From Elusimicrobiota bacterium (lineage in GTDB: Bacteria; Elusimicrobiota; Elusimicrobia; UBA1565; UBA9628), in assembly GCA_016218545.1 (NCBI GenBank), contig JACRDQ010000027.1:1-47345 (forward strand): a DNA stretch of 47,345 nt, in the 5' to 3' direction. The notes under the pieces are model-generated. The model was not told the origin of the DNA, made no database searches, and saw only the letters and a list, made by a program, of their open reading frames with translations. Below are positions 26,001-32,149 of this stretch, in pieces (the stretch's first letter is position 1; every line of letters starts with the position of its first letter). Position numbers and translations under genes: made by a program.

Positions 26001-26086
26001 TGGAACGCTTCAGCGACGCGGCCGTGGAGGTCCCCGAGGGCTCCATGACCGCCATGGCAAGGCCGTTGCAGCCTCGGCCCAGGTGA
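23078..26086 (+). CDS. Secreted M3-family metallopeptidase fused to a papain-like C-terminal domain
   Basis: The protein has 1002 residues: a signal peptide, a short Ala/Pro-rich stretch, then a complete M3 (oligopeptidase A/Dcp-like) peptidase to about residue 720. Zinc ligands are His511, Glu512 and His515 of HELGHAMHE, with Glu540 in FVEMPSQ. Family members cut short peptides. About residues 740-1000 form an extra domain in which a His (YGHALVRY, His782) comes before a Cys (GNCALW, Cys896). That is the order of circularly permuted NlpC/P60 or DUF4105-like papain folds; this reading is my inference. The stop overlaps the ankyrin gene start by one base (TGATG), so the two are coupled. Confidence 0.85.
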   Translation: MNDASPRPTPVPLILAALLLGLPGALCAQRVAVSPSAVSGVRPIPAAVAAPAYRAGPALQSPTAALPSVPDFSLTSYQMKEAYKAAELRLAETADAVAALPAADRTFENTALALERAESDFQDAYLPLRFLGEVSPDARQRRMADAIERRVSKFYLGYGDRDDLYDAYKALADRNPELEGTDKKLFEDALRSFKARGMGLPAEQRSRLKALSGRLSTLRQEFSKNLAGIFDGIEVTREQLEGLPEDYVKGLDKTADGRFKVTLDYPTYFPFMKYAKDASLRRELYLKAENKAADVNGKILNEVLALRREEAALLGKKDYAHLVIENRMAKSPEKVMTFLERIKDLLAKPAKAESEALLAVKREEDPSAERVPAWDRSYYAYKLRQKLFTLDSEEVRQYFPVDNVIQETLGIYQELLGVRFKAMDVPSWHPDVKAFEIRDAATDHSLAYFYLDLHPRDHKFSHAAQFPLRKGRQLANGTYQKPVGAVVTNFSKPTPDKPALLTVGEVETLFHELGHAMHETLTTVKHGSYSGAGVSWDFVEMPSQMMENFVWQPETLKRLSGHYQDPSRKLPPDLLAKMLAGKNFMTATSHLWNAALAAVDLAYHTAAGPIDTSEVYRKVFESFGLDTVEPGTHPETSFDHIVGGYAAGYYGYIWSEVFAQDIFSVFKAAGVLSPEVGMRYRKAVLERGGSVDEGLLLRDFLGREPDEASFLEGMGLEPRPAVARDFGAKGGAEISNKATILDEVDRALGQKAPPALEYIFVRPLALLKLSRDSGSGTNPYGHALVRYTMPDGTRKIMNIVGAKGRAMVNFLKPEDYLYGTGTFDSGSEQGGVYNRGMFSVRVEKLAPERILALDRYYTELAARARSKEAGFKLFLGRFLNFLTRFLPGRWTEWGNCALWTSKGLAAAGILDAATPWPKEIWAQLYEKYRSLDPGNVHVVSYRRVQHAVQSYGKPADLHGLVAPLHPFQTLRYWDLERFSDAAVEVPEGSMTAMARPLQPRPR

Positions 26087-28311
26087 TGACCCTCCCCCTG
26101 ATGAAGCGCTCCGTCGTCGTCGCCGCCCTGCTGGCCGCCTCCCCCGCCCGGAGCGTGATGCTCCCGCCGGACTGGGCCAATCCGCTCGTCGAGGAGATCG
26201 AGCAGAACGATCTCGACGGGGTCAAGGCGGCTCTCGCCGGCGGGCTCAAGGATGACGATCGCTGCCGGCACGACGACTCCGCCCTCGCGAAGGCCGCGGA
26301 ATACGGGAACCTCGAGATCGTCAAAGCCCTGTTCGCGGCCGGCGCGAAGGTCGTGGAGAAGGATTGCGAGGACTCCTCCCCCTTGTGGGAGGCCAGCCGG
26401 CAGGGCCACGCGGACGTGGTGGCCCTGCTCCTCTCCAAGAAGGCGGACGTGCGCTTCAAGGTCGGCAACGGGTCCACGCCCCTCCTCGCCGCCCTCCAAG
26501 ACCCCCTGATGAAGGTCGGGCCCAAAGGAGACGCGAGGAAGACCGTGGAGTTGCTTCTCAAGGCGGGCTCGGACCCGGACGCGGAGAACGCGTTCGGCCA
26601 CACGCCTCTGCTCCTCGCGGTGGGCAGGGCGGACGCGAGGCTGGTCAGCCTCATCCTCCGGCACGGCGCCAAGCCGGACCGCAAGAACGAGGACGGCTTG
26701 AGCCCCCTCGACCTGGCCAAGAAGGAGGGCCTCGGCTTCATCGCGGCCCTCCTCGAGGGCAGGAAGTCCCCCAAGCCCTCCCCCGCGGGCCGGAGGCTCC
26801 TCGACGCGGCCCAAGCAGGCGATGAAGCCGCGGCCGCCAAGGCCCTGGCCGCCAAGGCGCCGGCGGATGTCCTCGATGAGGGCGGCAACACGCCGCTCAT
26901 CCACGCCGCCTACAACGGCAAGGAGGCCATGGCCCTCTCCCTCCTCAAGGCCGGAGCCTCGCCGCTCGTCAAGAACGCGCGCAACGACACGGCCCTGCAC
27001 TTCGCAGGAGCCAGGGGACTCACCGCCCTGGCCTCGGCTCTCCTGGACCGGGGCGCGGACCCCAAGGCCCGGGACCACTACGGCAGCACGTGCCTCTCCT
27101 ACGCGGTCCGCGAGGCAAAGCGCGAGACGGCAGCACTCCTCCTCTCCCGCGGGGCGGACCCGGAGGAGGATGACGAGAAGGGGGTCACCCTGCTCATGGA
27201 GACGGCGGCCAAGGGCGATGACGCCATGGTCTCGGTCCTGCTCAAGGCCAAGGCCTCCCATGCCGCGGCGGACAAGGACGGGCTCACGGCCCTCATGCAC
27301 GCCGCCAAGGAGGGCAAGCTCGCGGCGGTCCAGGCCCTGCTCGAGGCGGGAGCGGACCCGGCTGCCAGGGACTCAGCCGGGCAGGCGGCGCTCCACTTCG
27401 CCTTGGACGGACGCTACGCCGACATCGCCGCGCTCCTCACGGCCAAGGGCGCCAAGCCCGACCCGGACGCGCTCCTCACCGCGCTCAGGAAGTGGGACGC
27501 GGCCGCGGTCGAGTCCCTGCTCCAGCAGGGCGTCTCCCCGCATCCCCAACCCGGCGGGGACGTCCCCCTGGTGCTCGCTGCCGGCGCCTACCAGACCAAG
27601 ACCCCGTTGACGCGCCTCCTCCTCAAGGCGGGAGCCAGGACCGACGTGGCCGACTCCGAGGGCTTGACCCCGCTCATGGCGGCGGCCAAGTGGTCGGGCG
27701 AGGATTCCCTAGGCGCGGTGCAAGCCCTGCTCAAGGCCGGGGCGGACCACAGGCCCAAGGACAAGAAGGGCCTGACCGCCTGGCTCCACGCCATGACCAA
27801 CGGCAGCAACGACACGGCCGCGGTCCTGGCCAAGGCCGGCGCTGCCGCGGACTACGACGCGCTCGCCTGGGAAGGCAGCTTCGTCACGGACTCCCCCCGC
27901 TACGCCAAGGTGCTGACGGACCAGGAGGCATGGGACGAGGTCTGGAAGAAGCTCGGCCACGACCCCGTCTCCCCTGAGATCGACTTCAAGCGCTACGCCG
28001 TGGCGTGCGTGTTCCTAGGCGAGATCTCCGGAGCGGACACGGCGGGCGTGGTCTTCAAGGAGCCGAAGCTCGAGGGCAAGACCCTGCGGGTGGACTACAA
28101 GGTCGTGCCCCGAGGCTACATCACGGACGTGCACTCCACCAGCCCTTACGCCATCAAGGTGGTCAAGCGTTCCGGGGCCAGGGAGTTCGTCATGCCCCCT
28201 CCGCCGGACATGAGCGGGACCCCGGACTTCATCCGCAGGCAGCTCGAGAACCCGGCCGACGACATGCCCCGCGGGGACCCGCCTCCCGGAAGACCGGTCA
28301 GGCCCGAATAG
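26086..28311 (+). CDS. Secreted ankyrin-repeat protein with PrcB-like C-terminal domain
   Basis: The protein has 741 residues. A signal peptide (VVVAALLAASPARS) precedes roughly 15 ankyrin repeats (about 35-600), recognisable by recurrent G.TPL..A, LL.AGA and similar segments. The final 130 residues form a separate domain: QEAWDEVWKKL, VACVFLGE, YKVVPRG and a PYAIKVVKRS strand, resembling PrcB_C-type domains found beside proteases. Ankyrin repeats bind proteins, so it may be a periplasmic scaffold or inhibitor for the upstream peptidase, to which it is translationally coupled. That link is inferred from gene order. The stop directly abuts the stop of the opposing MFS gene. Confidence 0.85.
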   Translation: MTLPLMKRSVVVAALLAASPARSVMLPPDWANPLVEEIEQNDLDGVKAALAGGLKDDDRCRHDDSALAKAAEYGNLEIVKALFAAGAKVVEKDCEDSSPLWEASRQGHADVVALLLSKKADVRFKVGNGSTPLLAALQDPLMKVGPKGDARKTVELLLKAGSDPDAENAFGHTPLLLAVGRADARLVSLILRHGAKPDRKNEDGLSPLDLAKKEGLGFIAALLEGRKSPKPSPAGRRLLDAAQAGDEAAAAKALAAKAPADVLDEGGNTPLIHAAYNGKEAMALSLLKAGASPLVKNARNDTALHFAGARGLTALASALLDRGADPKARDHYGSTCLSYAVREAKRETAALLLSRGADPEEDDEKGVTLLMETAAKGDDAMVSVLLKAKASHAAADKDGLTALMHAAKEGKLAAVQALLEAGADPAARDSAGQAALHFALDGRYADIAALLTAKGAKPDPDALLTALRKWDAAAVESLLQQGVSPHPQPGGDVPLVLAAGAYQTKTPLTRLLLKAGARTDVADSEGLTPLMAAAKWSGEDSLGAVQALLKAGADHRPKDKKGLTAWLHAMTNGSNDTAAVLAKAGAAADYDALAWEGSFVTDSPRYAKVLTDQEAWDEVWKKLGHDPVSPEIDFKRYAVACVFLGEISGADTAGVVFKEPKLEGKTLRVDYKVVPRGYITDVHSTSPYAIKVVKRSGAREFVMPPPPDMSGTPDFIRRQLENPADDMPRGDPPPGRPVRPE

Positions 28312-29529
28312 TCAGTCCGCCGAGCGGGCCGCGCCCTCGGCCAGGCCCAGGGTATCCGCCCGGAGCCCGGGCTTGGGGAACCTCGGCACGGCCAGGCCCG
28401 CTCCGAGGCCGGCCAGGGCCACCACAGAGGCGGCCGCGAAGACGGCCTGGGGACCCGCGGCCGTCCAGAGCAGTCCTCCGAGCGCGGGCACCGTCATGGA
28501 GGCCGCGTGGTCGAGGGTGATGCCCAAGGACAGCGAGGCGGGGATGTCCCCCTTGTCCACTGCGATGTGGTCGAGGTAGACCGTCCTGGCGATGCGGGTC
28601 GCGAACATGAGGTTGTCGAGGATGTAGAGGCAGCAGAGCAGGGCCAGGTCCGAGCTCAGCGCGAAGCCCGCGCAGATCCCCAGGAGGATGACGCCGTCCG
28701 CGATGAACATGCGCCTCTCCCCGAAGCGGTCCACGGCCGCGCCGAAGGCCTGCCGGAAGACCACGCCCAGGCCGTTGGCCGCAAGGATGAGTCCCGCCAT
28801 GGCCGCGGGCGAGAGCCCGAACTTCGTCACGAGCAGCCAGGGCGCGAAGGTGAGGAAGATCTGCTTGCGGGCGCCGAAGAGCACGTTGAGCCAGTAGAAG
28901 AGGGCGTAGCTGCGCCGGAACACGAACCTGGTCCCGCCGCCCCGGTCCCCCCCCGCGTCCACCCTCGAGAACGCCGCGGCTGAAGCGAGGGCCAGGGCCC
29001 CGGCGACGAGGTAGAGCCAGCGGTACCCGCCCGGGCCTCCGGGGGCCATGACCCAGACCAGGGCAGCGCCCGCGATCATGGCCAGGTTGCGGGCGCCGCT
29101 GATCTGGCCGAGCCTGCGGCCCTTGCCCCCCTCCTTGCTGAGCGCCAAGCCCACGCAGCTCTCGACCGGCATGAAGAGATGGTCCGCCATGGACCAGAAG
29201 AGCATCCAGACCGTCATGACCGCCACGCTCGGGGAGAGCCACCCGAGCCCGGCCACGCCCACGGCCGAGAGCACGCCCGTGATCACGGCCCAGGAGCTCA
29301 TCCTGAAGGAGGCGAGCGCTCCGGTCACGAAGATGAGGAGGAAGCCCGGCAGCTCCCTGGGGAACTCGACGAAGCCCCTCCCGGAAGCCGAGAGCCTGAA
29401 GGAGTCGGCGAGGTAGTTGTTGAAGGTCGAGAGCAGGACCCCCTGGTTGGCGCCGAGGAGGACGATCCCCAGGAGGAAGGCCTTGAGCGCGGGGCTCGCC
29501 CCGTCCCATCTGGCCTTCAAGCCTCTCAT
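28312..29529 (-). CDS. MFS transporter
   Basis: The protein has 405 residues and about 12 membrane helices, with no signal peptide or N-terminal extension, unlike the two 640-residue MFS proteins. The loop after helix 8 reads AVDRFGERRMF, a motif A form. The substrate is unknown. ATG 29529 is preceded in frame by a GTG at 29532. TGG-TAAGAT ends eight bases before the ATG, so the frame's extension to 29946 is noise. It is divergent from the SGNH hydrolase gene at 29600. Confidence 0.88.
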   Translation of the reverse strand: MRGLKARWDGASPALKAFLLGIVLLGANQGVLLSTFNNYLADSFRLSASGRGFVEFPRELPGFLLIFVTGALASFRMSSWAVITGVLSAVGVAGLGWLSPSVAVMTVWMLFWSMADHLFMPVESCVGLALSKEGGKGRRLGQISGARNLAMIAGAALVWVMAPGGPGGYRWLYLVAGALALASAAAFSRVDAGGDRGGGTRFVFRRSYALFYWLNVLFGARKQIFLTFAPWLLVTKFGLSPAAMAGLILAANGLGVVFRQAFGAAVDRFGERRMFIADGVILLGICAGFALSSDLALLCCLYILDNLMFATRIARTVYLDHIAVDKGDIPASLSLGITLDHAASMTVPALGGLLWTAAGPQAVFAAASVVALAGLGAGLAVPRFPKPGLRADTLGLAEGAARSAD

Positions 29530-29537
29530 CACCCGAC

Positions 29538-29592
29538 ATCTTACCAATTGGCGCGATCCGGGAGGATAGGCGCAGCCGGGATTTGGTAGCAT
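29538..29592. promoter_or_regulatory. Divergent extended -10 boxes (MFS and SGNH genes)
   Basis: Minus-strand TGG-TAAGAT (its -10 at 29543-29538) serves the MFS gene. Plus-strand TGG-TAGCAT (29584-29592) serves the SGNH gene and ends seven bases before its ATG. Both predict leaderless transcripts. Confidence 0.55.
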
Positions 29593-29599
29593 CCCGGGC

Positions 29600-30727
29600 A
29601 TGCGACGCGCGCTCCCTTGGGCAGGCCGGGCGGCCGACATCGCCCTTGCGGCTTTCTTGGCGTGGAGCGTGCTATGGTCTCTGGTCACGGCGGGGTTCAT
29701 CCTGTGGGCCACGCAGCGCGCAGGCACCGGAGGGTTCCTGGCCCTGGCCGCGGGAGCTTTCTGGCCTCCGCTCCTGGCCGGGGCGCTGTTCCTCGCGCGC
29801 TCGGCCACGGCAGGCTCGGCTGAAGGAGCCCTCGGCCTGGCTAGGCTCGGCTGGGCAGGGGTCTTCTCCCTGGCGTTTGCCGCCGGTCTCGCCCTGGTGC
29901 CCGGGGGCTCCTTCTCCCGCAGCAACGAGCTGGGCCTCATCGTCACGGCCGCGGCCCACAGCGTGGAGGTCCAGGACTACTCCGGCGCCTCGAACAAGGA
30001 CGACTATCCTGTCTGCCGCTTCGAGCACAACTCCCTGGGCTTCAGGGACGACGAGCCCTCGTTCGGCCCCAAGGGCCGGCTGCGCCGCGTCCTCGTGGTG
30101 GGAGACTCCTTCGTCTGGGGGGACGGGATCCCGGACAACAGCCAGACCATCGCCAGCCTCCTGAGGGCCAGTCTCGAGGATGCCTCGCCGGGGGGCTTCG
30201 AGGTGCTCGGCGCCGCCTACCCCGGGCTCGGGCTCTACGGCTACAGCCGGTTCATCGAGACCCTGGCCCCGCTCTGGTCGCCGGACGTGGTGGTGGTGGG
30301 CTATCTCGGAGAGGCGGACCACGACCCGTTCGACGCCCAGGCCCTGCTCGAGAGCATCCCGAGGCGAGGCTGGCTCAGGAATCCGGTCTTGAACACCAGG
30401 GCGGCCCAGAGGCTCCACGAGGCCTCAGTCCGGAGCTTGCGCACCCTCTGGCGGCAGCCGGAGAACGCAGGCCGCTTCTCGGCCCTGGCCGAAGACCTCG
30501 CCAGGAAGGCCCGGGAGGGCCGTTACCGCCTTATCTTCCTATCGTACCACGGACCCTGGACCGCGCCTGCCGGGTCCGAGAACCTCGTCCTGCCGGAGTC
30601 CCTGCGGTACCAGTCGCGGGCCTCGGACCTCTGGTACGGCAAGGATGCGCACCCCAAGCCCAAGCTCAACGCCCTGCTCGCCCGGATGCTGGCGGAACGG
30701 ATCGCGGGACGCCAGCAGACCCGCTAG
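29600..30727 (+). CDS. Membrane-anchored SGNH/GDSL hydrolase-like protein
   Basis: The protein has 375 residues. Three N-terminal hydrophobic segments (about 12-110) anchor it in the membrane, followed by an extracytoplasmic SGNH domain. Block I is VVGDSFVWGDG with the nucleophile Ser. The expected catalytic Asp and His appear near the end in YGKDAHPKPKLNALLA. Such proteins often remove or add acyl groups on envelope glycans; the substrate here is unknown. The stop overlaps that of the opposing YkgJ-like gene through a shared CTAG (30724-30727). Confidence 0.82.
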   Translation: MRRALPWAGRAADIALAAFLAWSVLWSLVTAGFILWATQRAGTGGFLALAAGAFWPPLLAGALFLARSATAGSAEGALGLARLGWAGVFSLAFAAGLALVPGGSFSRSNELGLIVTAAAHSVEVQDYSGASNKDDYPVCRFEHNSLGFRDDEPSFGPKGRLRRVLVVGDSFVWGDGIPDNSQTIASLLRASLEDASPGGFEVLGAAYPGLGLYGYSRFIETLAPLWSPDVVVVGYLGEADHDPFDAQALLESIPRRGWLRNPVLNTRAAQRLHEASVRSLRTLWRQPENAGRFSALAEDLARKAREGRYRLIFLSYHGPWTAPAGSENLVLPESLRYQSRASDLWYGKDAHPKPKLNALLARMLAERIAGRQQTR

Positions 30728-30978
30728 GGCCGGGTCAGGTCTTCGAGGGACGCCAGCAGGACCAGGGCCTCTTGCCGGCCTCCGCCGCACACCCCCGACT
30801 CCGCCGGGAAATCCCTGCACACCGGAGGATAGAGGTCCGTGCCCCAGACCGAGCAGAGGCCTGCCTCCGTGAGGTTCACGCACGCCGTGCCCGCGGGCTT
30901 GCCCCCGGGCATGCCGGGCAGGGGGCTGGAGATGGAGGGAGCCTGACAGCAGGCGGCGCAGCCTGGGCGGCAATCCAT
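30724..30978 (-). CDS. YkgJ-family cysteine cluster protein
   Basis: This 84-residue protein has the signature of the YkgJ/UPF0153 family: CxxxCxxCC near the N terminus (CRPGCAACC), then further cysteines in TACVN, GLCSVWG and VCRDFP. These are thought to bind zinc or an iron-sulfur centre; function is unknown. An ATG at 30984 is only one base from the -10 box, so ATG 30978 (MDCRPGC) is the better start. It is divergent from the LuxE-like gene of locus B. Confidence 0.82.
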   Translation of the reverse strand: MDCRPGCAACCQAPSISSPLPGMPGGKPAGTACVNLTEAGLCSVWGTDLYPPVCRDFPAESGVCGGGRQEALVLLASLEDLTRP

Positions 30979-30985
30979 GGCCATG

Positions 30986-30991
30986 ATTATA
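30986..30991 (-). promoter_or_regulatory. -10 box of the YkgJ-like gene
   Basis: Minus-strand consensus TATAAT ends seven bases from the ATG at 30978, predicting a leaderless transcript. Confidence 0.6.
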
Positions 30992-31010
30992 CAAGCTCGC
31001 AGACGCCATT

Positions 31011-31019
31011 TGGTAGAAT
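31011..31019 (+). promoter_or_regulatory. Extended -10 box of locus B
   Basis: TGG-TAGAAT ends eleven bases before the ATG at 31031. GGAGG at 31020-31024 is placed like a ribosome site, but the predicted transcript start (about 31026) would leave it out of the mRNA. Confidence 0.55.
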
Positions 31020-31030
31020 GGAGGTCATCT

Positions 31031-32149
31031 ATGAGATTTCCTTACTCCGAAGCCCTTTCCAGGGTCCACGACCCCTGCCGTTGGACCAGGGCCAAGGTCG
31101 CCCTCATGGTCGCGGCCTGCCGCGAGTTCGCGGCCTTCCATCATCGCCATTCCCCCGAGTTGAGACGCATCTACGACCGCCGGGGCTTTGCTCCCTCCTC
31201 CATCAGGACGGAGGCGGACCTCGGCCGCATCCCCATGCTCGGGGTCTCGGCCATGAAGAGCTTCCTCCTGACCTCCCTGCCCCACGACCGCGCCTGCCTC
31301 AAGCTCACGTCCTCGGGCACCCGCGGCCAGAAGACGCAGATCTGGTTCGATCGTCCCAGCCTCGACCGCGTGCAAAGGTTCCTCGAGACCCTCTGGACGC
31401 AGGAGGGGCTCGTGTCCGACCAGCCCACGAATTACCTCATGTTCGTCTACGACCCCAAGGAGGCCAAGGACCTGGGCATCGCTTTCTCGGACACGAACCA
31501 GCAGCGCTTCGCCCCGGTCAACCGGCGCTTCTACGCCATCCGCAAGGCCGCGTCCGGCGGCTGGGAGTTCCGCAAGGAAGCGACCCTCGCCTGCCTCAAG
31601 GACTTCGCGGCCGAAGGCAAGCCCGTGCGGCTCTTCGGCATCCCGAGCTTCATGTTCGAGTTCATGGATTTCATGAAGGAGCCGGTGCGCCTGCCCCGAG
31701 GCAGCTGGATGATGACGGGCGGGGGCTGGAAGGCGGCGGAGGACAAGAAGGTCACCAAAGGCGAGTTCCGGGCCAAGGTCTCTCGCCTGCTCGGCCTTCC
31801 TCCGGAGAGGGTCAGGGACGGCTACGGCATGGCGGAGCACAGCTCTCCCTACTGCGAGTGCCGGAGGCACCGCTTCCATGTCCCGGTCTACAACAGGGTC
31901 TATGCCCGCGACCCGGTGACGCTCGAGACCCTGCCTCCCGGCGAGCCCGGGCTGCTGGAGCTCGTCTCCCCCTTCAACGCCATGATGCCCAACCTGGCCA
32001 TCCTGACCACGGATTTCGGCCTCATCGACCCGGACCCGTGCCCCTGCGGGGACGCTTCCCCCACCTTCACGCTCACCGGACGCGCCGGCCTCGTCAAGCA
32101 CAAGGGCTGCGCCATCACGGCCGGCGAGATCGTGAGGAGGGCCTCATGA
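31031..32149 (+). CDS. LuxE-family acyl-protein synthetase (locus B)
   Basis: The protein has 372 residues and matches the LuxE family along its length. It has the phosphate loop SSGTRGQKTQIW, a DGYGMAEHSSPYC segment, and a conserved Cys near the C terminus (HKGCAITAGE, Cys360). That Cys sits where LuxE of luminous bacteria carries its acylated Cys. LuxE activates a fatty acid with ATP, holds the acyl group on Cys and hands it to LuxC for reduction to an aldehyde. No luciferase genes are present, so the product is not light. The stop overlaps the LuxC-PaaK start (ATGA), which suggests a physical complex. Confidence 0.87.
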   Translation: MRFPYSEALSRVHDPCRWTRAKVALMVAACREFAAFHHRHSPELRRIYDRRGFAPSSIRTEADLGRIPMLGVSAMKSFLLTSLPHDRACLKLTSSGTRGQKTQIWFDRPSLDRVQRFLETLWTQEGLVSDQPTNYLMFVYDPKEAKDLGIAFSDTNQQRFAPVNRRFYAIRKAASGGWEFRKEATLACLKDFAAEGKPVRLFGIPSFMFEFMDFMKEPVRLPRGSWMMTGGGWKAAEDKKVTKGEFRAKVSRLLGLPPERVRDGYGMAEHSSPYCECRRHRFHVPVYNRVYARDPVTLETLPPGEPGLLELVSPFNAMMPNLAILTTDFGLIDPDPCPCGDASPTFTLTGRAGLVKHKGCAITAGEIVRRAS

